From: RYN-230 sp963834515
GTDB lineage: Bacteria; Actinomycetota; Actinomycetes; Streptosporangiales; Streptosporangiaceae
Length of the DNA: 64,000 nt
NCBI GenBank assembly: GCA_963834515.1
Contig: CAWICB010000002.1
Span: forward strand, 1-64,000
Reading direction: 5' to 3'
Below, piece by piece: positions 16,893-25,996 of the stretch (within the stretch, counting starts at the first letter, position 1; each line of letters begins with the position of its first letter). The notes beneath the pieces were generated by a model. It made no database searches. It was not told where the DNA came from and saw only the letters and a program-made list of their open reading frames with translations. Both the position numbers and the translations under genes were made by a program.

Positions 16893-17619
16893 GCGAATAC
16901 TGATGATCGCGCCCCCGGGCGCGGGCAAGGGAACTCAGGGCGCACTGATCGCCACGCATTTCGACATCCCCCACATAGCGACCGGTGAACTGCTGCGCGA
17001 CCACGTAGCGCGGCGGACCGCACTCGGCCTAGCCGTGCAGGAGTATCTCGACCGCGGCGAACTCGTGCCCGACCAGGTCGTCCTCGACATGCTGCGGGAG
17101 GAGCTGATCGCCGCCAAGGCGGCAGGAGGGGCGTTTGTCCTAGACGGAATCCCGCGGAACATGCACCAAGCCCGGGCGGTCTACCTGATAGGCCGCGAAC
17201 TCGGGATGACCGCGGACGTGGCGTTGCACCTGCAGGCCGATGATGAGGAACTCATGCGCCGGCTGCTCGCGCGAGCTGCGCTCGAGCATCGCTCCGACGA
17301 CACCACAGACATCATTGCCCAGCGCCTTGCCCTCTACCATGAAGTGACATCCCCCATCGTCTCGTGGTACCGCGACCGCGGAATCCTGGTTTCCGTGGAT
17401 GGGATGCGTTCCGCACAGCAGGTCGGCCGCGAAATCCTCACCGCCCTCGAAGCGATGCGCCCGTTCCTGGACCATACGCCCGGGCAGGCACGGCTCTCCG
17501 TTGACCTCACCGGCCTGGGCGACGCGTTCGGCGCGCCCGACTCTACCGCCGGCACATCCGACTTAGCTGACGGGCTTCACCGCCCGGTCACCGCGACTGG
17601 TCGGTTCTGGCTGGCTTGA
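16891..17619 (+). CDS. Adenylate kinase family protein (accessory copy)
   Basis: 242 residues. It has the P-loop APPGAGKGTQ (residues 7-16), the AMP-binding TGELLRDHV, the DGIPRN segment (normally DGFPR) and a short lid, as in short-type Adk/UMP-CMP kinases. A C-terminal extension of about 40 residues (AFGAPDSTAGTSDLADG) is not part of the usual fold. The chromosomal adk normally sits among ribosomal protein genes; this isolated copy is probably an accessory phosphotransferase. Start ATG 16891 follows GAGGAGCTGAGC. Dependence on neighbours is not evident, as it overlaps a regulator relic and is followed by about 1 kb of non-coding sequence. Confidence 0.85.
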   Translation: MRILMIAPPGAGKGTQGALIATHFDIPHIATGELLRDHVARRTALGLAVQEYLDRGELVPDQVVLDMLREELIAAKAAGGAFVLDGIPRNMHQARAVYLIGRELGMTADVALHLQADDEELMRRLLARAALEHRSDDTTDIIAQRLALYHEVTSPIVSWYRDRGILVSVDGMRSAQQVGREILTALEAMRPFLDHTPGQARLSVDLTGLGDAFGAPDSTAGTSDLADGLHRPVTATGRFWLA

Positions 17620-18341
17620 TCCCGGGTGAGAGGCGGCGTGCTGGTTGCCGCGTGCCCGATGGCCTGCTGCATGCTGTACGGGGAGTCGTGGCCAGCGGCG
17701 CCGGTGGCTGCGGGAGGCGGCCTGCGCAGGCCGGCCTGATGTGCCGTGGTGTACGGCGGCGGCTGGCGGCCGGGTCGGCAGCGAGCGCGGTGAGGGAGTC
17801 GGTGACGGTCTCGGTCACGGTCGCGTGGTTCAGCCGGAGGATGGCTACGAAGCGCGCTACCTGGCGGGCGACGTGGGCGGGGGCATGGCGGCGATCAGGG
17901 GAGTGGTGGCGCGCAGCGCGCCGGGCTGCCCCTTCGGTATCGTGCCGTCGGCGGCTCCAGCGGCAGCACTCGGCGTTGGTGACGAGATCGGGCAGCGGGC
18001 AGGCCGGGCTGGCGAGGGCGGCGGGGCTGGAATGGGCCGGTCCGCCAGTTTCCGCGCAGGTCTGCGTAAACGACTTGAAGCAGTACCGCTGAGACTGAGA
18101 CGGTGACCGTGAACGTGCCGGGCTTCGCTGGCCTTCGATCGATCCTATTTTCAAAGGGTCGTCTCGGTGACGGTTACTTTGTCGGAACAAGATCAAAGTG
18201 AATGGCAGATTGAGTGGCAAATGGCGCTCGCGAGGGCACATCCGGCGCTTGTCGGCGCTGGCCTGGGCTCGCAATGCAGCAGGTCAGGCGCCCTGCCTGC
18301 GGTAACTGAATACGGCGGGGGTTCAGGGTAAGGAGAAGGTC

Positions 18342-18368
18342 TACGGTTCGATTCCGTAAGGGGCTCCA
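18342..18368 (+). other. tRNA 3'-end-like fragment (possible attachment site)
   Basis: TACGG-TTCGATT-CCGTA forms a perfect 5-bp T-arm with a canonical T-loop, followed by AGGGGCTCCA as in an acceptor 3' strand. The 5' half, D-arm and a matching acceptor strand were not found upstream, so this is not a functional tRNA. Such fragments remain where integrative elements recombine into tRNA genes. Confidence 0.5.
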
Positions 18369-18413
18369 GGTTGTGAGCGTTTTCGAGCATGAAACCGAGT
18401 ACCTCCTTCAGGC

Positions 18414-18446
18414 GAGTGGCATTTGAGTGGCATTTGAGTGGCAAAA
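18414..18446 (+). repeat. Tandem 11-bp repeat GAGTGGCATTT
   Basis: Three head-to-tail units (GAGTGGCATTT twice, then GAGTGGCAAAA). A fourth GAGTGGCAAAT lies near 18212, on the other side of the tRNA-like fragment. The spacing of one helical turn suits binding of a recombinase or regulator. Confidence 0.6.
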
Positions 18447-18684
18447 GCCTAGCGGGACGGAAGGGGTTGTACTGGTAGTTGGTTATCCGGGCAGACAGGC
18501 AGCCGATGTTGTTCAGGTTGGCCAGTGTCACCCAGGGGGCCGCGGAGGTGACGGCCGCCCGCCGCCACCCGCAACTGCGCCTTCTACTGCAGCCCCGCCA
18601 TCGACCGCCTTACCTGGCCGACACCCGGCAAGCCACCGACCCGGCCCGGGCCGCGGCAACCTGGACAGCGGTTGACAGTGACTG

Positions 18685-19143
18685 TCAAGGTCGGGCGAAA
18701 CTGTCCCTGCCGAGCACCCGCAGGGCCTGCTTCATGACGTCGTAGTGCGTGGCCCCAATCTCCTTGCGCCATGCTCGCTCGACGTCCTCAAGCGCCCGCT
18801 GCGCTGCGGCTGCCGCCTGATCACCCTGCGGGGTCCGGGTCACCAGCCTGACGCGGCCATCGGCTGGATCTCGCCGACTCGAAACAAACCCGGACCCCTC
18901 GAGCCCGTCCACGAACTCGCCAAGCGCCTGTTTCGTCATGCCCGCCAGCAGCGCAAGGTCGGTGATCCTCATTCCCTGCGGTGGAATCATCTGCAGGATG
19001 CGCCGGTGACTGCCGCGCAGGCCGGGAAAGTCACGCATGCCACGTGCGCCTAGCTCAGCGTGCAGCCGCTTGCTGACAGCCTCCAGCCAGCGCGCGAGAT
19101 GATCGGGCAGCCCGTCATCGTGCAACGGCTTGCGCTCGGTCAT
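18685..19143 (-). CDS. MarR family transcriptional regulator
   Basis: 152 residues with a winged-helix core: RILQMIPPQGMRITDLALLA, the recognition helix TKQALGEFVDGLEGSGFV, and the wing SRRDPADGRVRLV with the DPxDGR motif of MarR proteins. Helices at both ends form the dimer interface. It is divergent from a phosphotransferase gene, and a perfect palindrome lies eight bases outside its ATG, so it probably represses itself and the neighbour. No ligand can be inferred. Confidence 0.88.
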   Translation of the reverse strand: MTERKPLHDDGLPDHLARWLEAVSKRLHAELGARGMRDFPGLRGSHRRILQMIPPQGMRITDLALLAGMTKQALGEFVDGLEGSGFVSSRRDPADGRVRLVTRTPQGDQAAAAAQRALEDVERAWRKEIGATHYDVMKQALRVLGRDSFARP

Positions 19144-19151
19144 AAGGCTAC

Positions 19152-19165
19152 CTTACTATAGTAAG
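19152..19165. promoter_or_regulatory. Perfect palindrome CTTACTATAGTAAG (MarR operator)
   Basis: A 14-base perfect dyad in the 59-bp gap between the divergent MarR gene and the phosphotransferase gene. Similar CTTAC halves lie just beside it. Size and placement fit a MarR dimer site. Confidence 0.7.
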
Positions 19166-19202
19166 ACTAGACAGGTTACCTTACCAGCTGCCGGAGGGTT
19201 CG

Positions 19203-20375
19203 ATGTCACACGCGAGCGCCCAGCCGCAGGACCTGTTCCAGCTCGCCGCGGTCACGCCCGCCGAGCTTGCCGCGATGGCGACCGCAGCCGCGGGATCGCC
19301 GGTCGCGCGGCCCGTCGCCCACCTGGCGCCGATCGCCTACGACTGGGGCTCGCCGGTGACGGCTGGCCTATGGCGGGTCGAAGTCACCAGCGACGGAGAG
19401 CCCGCCTGCGCGCTCTTCGTGAAGCTGGTCAGGCACACGCGGCTGTGGCCGATGCTGAGCCACCTGCCCGACGAGGCGAGCCGGGCTGAGTTCGTCAGCT
19501 ACTACCCCTGGCACTACGAGCTGGACATTCATCAGGCCGGCATCGAGTCCGTGCTGCCCGACGGGATGCGCATGCCGGTCCTGTATCACGTGACCAGGCC
19601 CGACGACGACCACATGGGCCTGTGGTGGGAGTTCATCCGCGAACGGCCCGGCAGCTGGGAGCTGGCCGACTACCGCCTCGCCGCCAGGCTGCTCGGCCAG
19701 CTCGCCGCCAGGCGCCGCGCAGGCGCGGTGGTCAACAAGGCGCTGCCGGAGGTCGCGCGCAACCGAGCGTCGGCGCTGCGGTTCTACACCAGCCGCCGGG
19801 TCATCTCGGGCGTGCTGCCCGCGCTGCGCGCGGACGAGATCTGGCACCACCCCGTTCTGCAGGCGGCACTCGGGCAGGCTGCCGACCCGGCGCTGCCAGC
19901 TGACATGCTGGCGCTCGGCGAACGGCTGCCGCAGCTGCTCGACATGCTCGACGAGCTGCCACAGACCCACGCGCACGGCGATGCGAGCCCGCAGAACCTG
20001 CTGCTCCCCGAGGACGAACCCGGCACGATCGCAGTTATCGACTGGGGCTTTGGCACGCTGCTACCGGTGGGGTTCGACCTCGGTCAGCTGCTGGTCGGCT
20101 TGGCCCATGCCCGAGACACCGACTTGTCGCAGCTCCCGGCTATCGACGCAGAGATCTTCCCCGCCTATCTCGACGGACTGGCCAGCGAAGATTACAAGGT
20201 CGACCCGGCTCACGTCCGCACCGGGTATATCGGCTCGCTCGCAGCGCGCTCCGCGTTGTGCGCGATCCCCGCCGAGCAGCTCAGCAGCGCAGAACCGACC
20301 GATGACAGGGTTGCACTGTTTGCGCGGCGCATCCGGCTCACCCGGCTGATGCTCGACCTAGCCCGCGAGGTCTAG
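19203..20375 (+). CDS. APH-type phosphotransferase family protein
   Basis: 390 residues with an aminoglycoside-phosphotransferase/choline-kinase fold. It has the Brenner motif THAHGDASPQNLLL (catalytic Asp and Asn, near residues 257-270), and the Mg-binding VIDWGFGTLLPVGFDLGQLL with the DFG-like Asp replaced by the usual DWG. The N-lobe retains FVKLV as the likely ATP Lys. These proteins phosphorylate hydroxyl groups on antibiotics or metabolites; substrate is unknown. Control by the divergent MarR suggests inducible detoxification. Start ATG follows GGAGGGTTCG. Confidence 0.8.
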   Translation: MSHASAQPQDLFQLAAVTPAELAAMATAAAGSPVARPVAHLAPIAYDWGSPVTAGLWRVEVTSDGEPACALFVKLVRHTRLWPMLSHLPDEASRAEFVSYYPWHYELDIHQAGIESVLPDGMRMPVLYHVTRPDDDHMGLWWEFIRERPGSWELADYRLAARLLGQLAARRRAGAVVNKALPEVARNRASALRFYTSRRVISGVLPALRADEIWHHPVLQAALGQAADPALPADMLALGERLPQLLDMLDELPQTHAHGDASPQNLLLPEDEPGTIAVIDWGFGTLLPVGFDLGQLLVGLAHARDTDLSQLPAIDAEIFPAYLDGLASEDYKVDPAHVRTGYIGSLAARSALCAIPAEQLSSAEPTDDRVALFARRIRLTRLMLDLAREV

Positions 20376-20564
20376 ATTGCGGAGCAGGCGCGTTCTGTGC
20401 TGGCCGGCTCTCGCTCACGTGTTGAGTGCTGGGCGCGCCGAGCCGACGATCGGCCTGCCCTGGCTGCGAATGAGGATGCCGGGTCGCCGGGAGGCTGGGG
20501 GATTAGGCGCCGGTGCTGGCTGACGGCGGTCACGGTTCGCGGTGATCGGCGGCTTCCTGAGTGT

Positions 20565-20966
20565 TCAGGGTGCGGGCTGGAAGATCTTGATGGGGCATTG
20601 TGGTCCGGGGACTCCTGCGAGTTTCTGGTCGCCGGTGAGCAGGGTGGTGTTCATGGCTTCAGCGAGTGCTATATAGGCCGCATCGTAGATGGTCAGGTTG
20701 TCCCGTAGTTCCCAGCACCGGCGCAGCAGGGGCCGGTGCGGAGCCCGTCTGGCGGGCAGTGCGGCCAGGTCCTCTAGTGCGAGTCGGGCGCGCCGGGCGT
20801 CGAGAAGCCCTGCCCTCATCTGCCGCCTCAGGACCGAGGCGACCTCCAGGTCGGCCAGTTCGGGCACGGTAAGACGCTCGCCGCGGAGTCGGGCCCGGGC
20901 CTGGTCGCCGTCGGGACCGTCATCGGCCAGGGCGACGACCAGGACGCTGGCGTCAGCGACGATCAC
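20565..20966 (-). CDS. vapC: VapC-type PIN-domain toxin
   Basis: 133 residues. PIN-domain ribonucleases use four acidic residues: the first Asp in VIVADASVLV, a Glu in TVPELADLEVAS, Asp in LTIYDAAYIALAE and Asp in TLLTGDQKL are all visible. In TA pairs the toxin cleaves specific RNAs when the antitoxin is lost. The GTG at 20966 overlaps the antitoxin gene's end by 14 bases, as in coupled vapBC operons; the longer frame from 21026 would start inside the antitoxin gene without support. Confidence 0.85.
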   Translation of the reverse strand: MIVADASVLVVALADDGPDGDQARARLRGERLTVPELADLEVASVLRRQMRAGLLDARRARLALEDLAALPARRAPHRPLLRRCWELRDNLTIYDAAYIALAEAMNTTLLTGDQKLAGVPGPQCPIKIFQPAP

Positions 20967-21183
20967 GGTCGTCGCGCACGGCAGCCACGGCGTCCTTGAG
21001 CGGGACCGATCCGCCCGATCGTCCACCCGCGCGATCGAGGACCTCCTCCAGGGTCGGCTGCTCTGCCTCCTCGATCAGCCGGGCCCGCAGGTACTCCTGG
21101 AGGGATTTGTGAGCGGCGGCCGCACGCTGGCGGAGGATCGCGTGCGTCCGCTCAGGCACGTCCTTGATCTGGATGCTCGTCAT
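20953..21183 (-). CDS. vapB: VapB-type antitoxin (FitA-like RHH)
   Basis: 76 residues. The N-terminal half (MTSIQIKDVPERTHAILRQR and AAAAHKSLQEYLRARL) is a ribbon-helix-helix domain of the FitA/VapB kind, and the acidic tail (EEAEQPTLEEVLDRAGG) would block the toxin site. Located directly upstream of and overlapping the toxin gene. A short dyad GGCGC-AGAAGCG-like stretch just before the ATG (about 21190-21210, GCGCTAGAAGCGC) is a likely autoregulatory site. Confidence 0.85.
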   Translation of the reverse strand: MTSIQIKDVPERTHAILRQRAAAAHKSLQEYLRARLIEEAEQPTLEEVLDRAGGRSGGSVPLKDAVAAVRDDRDRR

Positions 21184-21499
21184 GGCGCCATTATGGCGCT
21201 AGAAGCGCCAGAGTACAAGCCCGCCTATGGGGACACTACTACCAGCCGAAGTCTTCCTGGCATGCTCCCGGCCAGCTGAGTGAGCGTGTCCGCAAAATGC
21301 CCGGGCCGAAGTTGCCGCAGCCGGCGGCGCATACCGACGACTCGGTATGCGCCGCCCAGGTCCAGCCGCGGCGCGAAGACACTCATATTGTCTGTTCGGT
21401 GTACTGGTCAATCGAGCCGAGCTGGTGATGGGGGTGTAGCTGAGGGCTCCGTGCTGACCCGTAACGTTCCCGGAACGCTCCACGCGTAGCGTTGGTTCG

Positions 21500-22756
21500 G
21501 TGGTAAAGCCGCAGCCAGCAGGCGCGCAGGCACCGGAGACCATGGCTGGCACGGCGCGCCGTTTCCGGCTTAGGTCACTGGTAATCGCACTAGCCCTCGG
21601 CGTGCTGCTGGCTTTGATCATCGCCAATGTGCCCCTGGCTCACCTTGCGCACCAGAGCGTGAACTCTAGCGGCGGCTCCACTCCGGTATGGTTCTCGGCT
21701 GCTTTCGGGGCGGTGGGCTTCATCGTGGCCTGGCGCAAGCCGGGCAACCCGCTCGGCTGGATCTTCCTGGCTGGGGCGATCCTCGGCGCGCTCAGCCAGG
21801 ACGCCAGCTTCTATACGGTGGCCGACTACCGGCTCCGCCATGGCAGCCTGCCACTGGGCTGGGTGGCAGTGCTCGCACAGCCCGGCTGGGCGCCCACGAT
21901 TGCGCTGGCCGGGCTGGCCGTCCTGCTCTTTCCCGATGGCCAGCCGCCGTCACCGCGCTGGCGGTGGGTCCTGCGGGTCTACATTGCCGTGGCGGTGCTG
22001 TGGATAGGCGGGGCGTTCATCGCCTCGGTGGGCGCGATCGCCAGTCATCACGTTCGTGTGGACGCCAGTGGGAACCTGCTGACCCTTTCCCACCCCACCG
22101 GCACCGCGGCGTGGTGGGGCGTGATCGAGGCCGTGTTCCTGCCGGTGCTGGCCATCTGCTGGCTGGGTGCGGTGGCTGCCCAGGTGCTCAGCTACCGGCA
22201 CTCGTCTGGGGTACGCCGCCAGCAGCTGAAGTGGCTGGCCGGCGGCTCGGCTCTGGCCGCCGTTGCCATTCCCCTCGCCGCCGTGCTGTCGGGCAGGCAC
22301 GGGATTCTCGGCGTGACGGGGGACATCGCGGGTCTGGGCCTGCTCGGACTTCCCGTCTCCATGGGCGTGGCCATCTTGAGGTACCGGCTGTTCGACATCG
22401 ACCGGATCATCTCCCGGGCGCTGGCGTATGCGGTCGTGACTGGACTGCTGGTGGGGGTGTATGCGGGGATCGTGCTGCTGGCGACCCGGGTGGTCTCGAT
22501 CACCACGCCAGTGGCGGTGGCCGCCTCGACACTGGCCGCAGCGGCGCTGTTCAACCCGCTGCGGCGGCGGGTGCAGCGGGCGGTGGACCGGCGGTTCAAC
22601 CGGGCCCGGTACGACTCGGACCGGATCGCAGCCGCGTTCGCAGCCCGCTTGCAGGACACCGTTGACCTGGACTCGGTCCGCGGCGACCTGGCCGGTGTCG
22701 TGCAGGAAACCCTGGAGCCCGCCCACGTCTCGGTGTGGATGAGCAAACCCGTATAA
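21500..22756 (+). CDS. Multipass membrane protein, sensor-like without kinase domain
   Basis: 418 residues with about ten hydrophobic segments, then a cytoplasmic tail. It has the motif RYRLFDIDRIISRALAYAVV followed by LFNPLRRRVQRAVDRRFNRA, found in actinobacterial membrane sensors where the same module precedes a histidine kinase or GAF domain. Here the protein stops soon after (VQETLEPAHVSVWMSKPV), with no H-box or ATPase. It may be a signal-binding partner or a truncated sensor. No neighbouring kinase was found. GTG 21500 begins the frame; ATG 21542 is an alternative start. Confidence 0.6.
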   Translation: MVKPQPAGAQAPETMAGTARRFRLRSLVIALALGVLLALIIANVPLAHLAHQSVNSSGGSTPVWFSAAFGAVGFIVAWRKPGNPLGWIFLAGAILGALSQDASFYTVADYRLRHGSLPLGWVAVLAQPGWAPTIALAGLAVLLFPDGQPPSPRWRWVLRVYIAVAVLWIGGAFIASVGAIASHHVRVDASGNLLTLSHPTGTAAWWGVIEAVFLPVLAICWLGAVAAQVLSYRHSSGVRRQQLKWLAGGSALAAVAIPLAAVLSGRHGILGVTGDIAGLGLLGLPVSMGVAILRYRLFDIDRIISRALAYAVVTGLLVGVYAGIVLLATRVVSITTPVAVAASTLAAAALFNPLRRRVQRAVDRRFNRARYDSDRIAAAFAARLQDTVDLDSVRGDLAGVVQETLEPAHVSVWMSKPV

Positions 22757-23498
22757 GGCTGGCTTGTGCCAGCTCTGCCACCGTCAAGCCCGGGCGGGTG
22801 TGACATCACCAGCTAGCCTCGCCCCGGCCACGGCTCCGGCCGCGGAAATCCAGGTCACCAAGCGCGGCACCTGGATGAACTGAGCAATTCGCCTATCACG
22901 ACTACCGCAGGACCCAAATGCCAGCAAACACCAGTCCGAGCGCATCAATCTGGGCACGCAGAATCGCTGTGGGCTGCACCAGAATATTCGTTTAGGTGCG
23001 GCCCGGAAAGCCAGGCCAACGACTTATGCTGCCGCCCAGAACGGCGGAGATCGTTCGCGAGGCGGCGGGCAGCGCAGACTACAGTCCGTGACGGCGGGAG
23101 GTAGTGCCTCGCGCCGGATCGCCGATTATTTGCGGTTCTTTGCGCTCAGGCGTCAGCGCCGCCTTGGGTCCCACACGGGGGGCGGCCAGATCGTTTGGGG
23201 GTCAACCCAAGATCACCGGTACCGATCCTGGCACCAGCCCAGGTTCCGGGGCCACACCAAGCCTCACAGATCGTTTAGGCCATCCCGGCACCCATTAGTT
23301 AGGCCATCCGGGCGCGCCATCCGGTGTCGCGCCGTCCAGTCAGTAACTTGCAGGCAACCGGCCGTGCCCAGGTCGGCTGTACGGGATCGAACGGAACGCC
23401 GCCTGAGCCTCGTACGAGACGCCGATCACACCTCCTTCCGGGCAGGGTCCACGGCATCCGGCCAGAAGCGAAGCGTAATTCCTCGGCCGCGGGACGCG
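22757..23498. other. Intergenic stretch with relics and one repeat copy
   Basis: No convincing gene. It includes the left copy of the 87-89 bp repeat (23041-23127) and several GATCGTTT/AGGCCATCC short repeats around 23190-23310. Its right end joins directly to a truncated histidine phosphatase. Confidence 0.4.
23041..23127 (+). repeat. Dispersed direct repeat, left copy
   Basis: Aligns at about 80% over its first 54 bases and perfectly over its last 19 (TCGCGCCGGATCGCCGATT, 23109-23127) with 26847-26935. In the left part the open reading TAEIVREAAGSADYSP-stop parallels TADIARQAVRCANYCP-stop in the other copy, so it derives from the 3' end of a coding sequence. Confidence 0.6.
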
Positions 23499-24029
23499 TC
23501 AGCGCAGGCCGAGCGCGCCGCGAGGCTGCTCGCCGGGCTGCGCCCGGACATGATCGTCTCCTGCGACCTGAGCCGCGCCGCGAGCGCCGCGGCGGCCCTG
23601 GCCAGCCTGACCGGCCTTGACGTGATCCTCGACAAGGACCTGCGCGAGCGCCACGGCGGCTCTTGGGAAGGCCTGAACGACGCCGAGATCCGCGAGCGGT
23701 ATCCGGCCGAGCACGCGACCTGGATGCCGCCCGACGGCGAGCCGACGGCCGCGGTCGCCGACCGGGTCGCCGCCGCGTTGCGGCGCACCGCCACGGCCGT
23801 GGCCGAGCAGGTCGCCGACCCGGACGGCCTCGCCGTGGTGGTCAGTTACGGCGCCGCGCTGCGGCTGGGCATGTCGCGGCTGCTCGGCATGCTGGAGGAG
23901 CTGTTCGGCGTGCTGGGCCCGCTGGCCAACTGCTCGTGGTCGGTGCTCGGCGTCCGGTACGGCCGGTGGCGGCTCCTGGAGCACAACGCCGGCACCCTTC
24001 CGGAACCGGTTCTGTCTGACGACCGGTGA
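23499..24029 (+). pseudogene. Histidine phosphatase (phosphoglycerate mutase-like), 5'-truncated
   Basis: The preserved part starts AQAERAARLLAGLRPDMIVS and includes SCDLSRAASAAAALA, the second-His region equivalents (LRERHGGSWEGL) and VVVSYGAALRLGM near the end. The RHG motif with the phosphorylated His and about 40 N-terminal residues are missing; upstream sequence in frame is Arg-rich and unrelated. In the late motif a Tyr replaces the usual His (SYGA instead of SHG), which is a second sign of lost activity. Confidence 0.7.
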
Positions 24030-24356
24030 CACCGGCTGCGTCCAGGGCCAGCCCCCCGGTCTGCCTGGCGTAGGGGTGGGGGATGTTCGGGAAGTCGGCG
24101 TCCTCGTCCGGTGCTGACACCTCGGCCGTCACTGGATTCAACTCCCGCCGTGGTTCCACAAGAAAATTCTCTATTTTCCCGAACGGTCCGGTGATCCCCG
24201 CCAGCCGCCCCGAGCTTCACGCCCGGGTCAGCGCGGCCACCTGCTCATCATGTGGGAGACCTGCGGCGATGTTGACCGTTTACCCGGTCACGAGCATGAT
24301 CCGTAGTAAACGTACTAAATAGGTCCTAACTAGGAGCCTGCCAGGGGAGTGAGCAT
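24030..24356. other. Intergenic region upstream of the APC permease
   Basis: 327 bases without a gene. The last 60 bases are AT-rich and contain TAGTA-AACG-TACTA (24304-24317), a small dyad about 40 bases before the ATG that could be an operator or part of the promoter. Confidence 0.4.
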
Positions 24357-25823
24357 ATGAGCGAAGCGGAACACGTCCCGTTCAGCGAGACGAAGGCGCC
24401 AGAATCCGCCGAGCGGTTGCACCGCGGGGCTCTGGGCCTGATCGACATCTCCGCCTCGACGATGGCGAACATCGGCCCGGCCTACAGCTTCTACTTCGGC
24501 TTCGCGGGGATCGTGCTCTTGGCCGGCCTCGCCTCGCCGCTGGTCGTGCTCGTCGCTGCCGTCGCCATCGCCCTGCTCGGCAACACGCTGTCGGAGTTCT
24601 CCCGGGCGCACCCGTCGACCGGCGGGTTCATCACCTTCGTGGGCAAGACGTTCGGCGGCACCAGCGCGGTGACCACCGCGCTGGTGGCCGGGGCCGGCTA
24701 CATCATCGCGATCGCGGGTGTCCTGGTCATCTCCGGCGGGTTCCTGTCGATCATGCTGCAGTTCTACTTCAACGTGAGCATCCCCTGGATCATCTTCTCC
24801 GCCCTCTTCACCGCCGGCGCCATGTTCATGATGTTCCGCGGCGTGGCCGTGTCGACCAGGCTGGCCGGCTTGTTCTTCGCCTTCGAGCTGACGGTGCTGC
24901 TCGTCGTGGCGATCGCCGTGCTGATCAAGAACGGCGGCCACCTCAGCGGCGTGCCGTTCCAGCCCAGCCACGTCCTCAACGGTTTCAGCGGCCTGGGCGT
25001 CGCCTTCCCGCTGGCCATCTACCTGTTCATCGGCTGGGAGAACTCGGCAGCGCTGGCCGAGGAGACCATTAACCCCCGGCGCAACGTGCCCCGGGCCGTG
25101 TTCCTGTCGATCGCCCTGATGGCTTTCACGTACCTACTGCTGGCCTACGCCACGGTCACCGGCTTCCACTACAACGCCGCGGCGCTCACGGCCCCCCTCA
25201 TCCCGTTCATCGCCGTCGCCCACAGCGTGGCGGCCTGGCTGGCCTTCATCGCGTACCTGGCCGGGCTGACCTCCACCCTCGGCGTGCTCATCGCCGCGGT
25301 GAACTCCCAGTGCCGGCTGATCTTCAACGCCGGGCGCGAGGGCCTGCTGCCGCGCTGGATCGGCCGGGTCCACCCGGCCCGCCGGACGCCGGTCAACGCC
25401 ATCATCGCCTTCGTCGGCATCGCCGGGGTCATCACCCTGGGCTGGGCGCTCGGCCACTGGATCGGCGGGCACGGCGATAGCCTGAGCGCGCTGAACTTCT
25501 TCTTCGAGGCCAGCACGATGGGCACGATCCTGATCCTGTTCGTGTACCTCGCGGCCAACGTGGCGCTGCCGTTCTACTACCGCAAGTACCGGCCGGCCGA
25601 GTTCAGCCCGGTCAAGCACGTCGTGCTGCCGGCCCTCGGCGTAGCCGTGGTCGGCATCCCCATCTACTACCTGTTCAACCCGTCGCCGCCGCTCCAGCCG
25701 TACGACTGGTTCCCGTGGGTGGGGCTGGGCCTCGTCGTGGTGTCCATCATCTACTCGATCTGGCTGGTCAGGCGGGATCCCGGCCTGGGCGACCGGGTCG
25801 GCTCGATCATCGCCGACGAGTAA
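24357..25823 (+). CDS. APC family permease
   Basis: 488 residues with twelve predicted membrane segments. The first helix (DISASTMANIGPAYSFYFGF) has the backbone-binding region of APC transporters, FIGWENSAALAEETINPRRN is the conserved helix 6-7 loop with the AEE motif, and the last segments match basic amino-acid/polyamine permeases. Substrate is unknown. ATG 24357 follows AGGGGAGTGAGC. The gene is flanked at a distance by two copies of an 87-89 bp direct repeat, which hints that this stretch came or moved as a unit. Confidence 0.87.
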   Translation: MSEAEHVPFSETKAPESAERLHRGALGLIDISASTMANIGPAYSFYFGFAGIVLLAGLASPLVVLVAAVAIALLGNTLSEFSRAHPSTGGFITFVGKTFGGTSAVTTALVAGAGYIIAIAGVLVISGGFLSIMLQFYFNVSIPWIIFSALFTAGAMFMMFRGVAVSTRLAGLFFAFELTVLLVVAIAVLIKNGGHLSGVPFQPSHVLNGFSGLGVAFPLAIYLFIGWENSAALAEETINPRRNVPRAVFLSIALMAFTYLLLAYATVTGFHYNAAALTAPLIPFIAVAHSVAAWLAFIAYLAGLTSTLGVLIAAVNSQCRLIFNAGREGLLPRWIGRVHPARRTPVNAIIAFVGIAGVITLGWALGHWIGGHGDSLSALNFFFEASTMGTILILFVYLAANVALPFYYRKYRPAEFSPVKHVVLPALGVAVVGIPIYYLFNPSPPLQPYDWFPWVGLGLVVVSIIYSIWLVRRDPGLGDRVGSIIADE

Positions 25824-25996
25824 GGCCCACGACCCGGTGGCGGCACCCGCCGCGGTGGCCGCCACCGGGCCCCGGCCTGCGTGCAGGCCCGCACGCGCCA
25901 GCCCGCGCCCGGTACCAGGCGCCCGGACGCAGGCCGGGAGGTCCGTTCGGATCAATGGAGATCTGACATGACTACCACTCGATTGGAATAATCCGC

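Larger units (their letters stand above)
17620..18684. other. Non-coding or degraded region with tRNA-like fragment
   Basis: About 1 kb without a recognisable gene. Long open frames exist on both strands but have Arg/Pro/Ser-rich compositions typical of GC-rich shadows. The right half holds a tRNA 3'-end-like sequence (18342) and GAGTGGC repeats (18414). AT content visibly rises around 18170-18230 and 18440-18520, unlike the flanks. Confidence 0.45.

Noticed and set aside
17588..18274. 228-residue minus-strand frame in the 1-kb gap
   Set aside because: Arg/Pro/Ala/Ser-rich without recognisable domains; the overlapping plus frames are equally open, so it shows no coding bias.
18193..18531. 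112-residue minus-strand frame containing LTESNRRPSPY
   Set aside because: This phrase commonly arises from the antisense of tRNA 3' ends and supports the tRNA-fragment reading instead.
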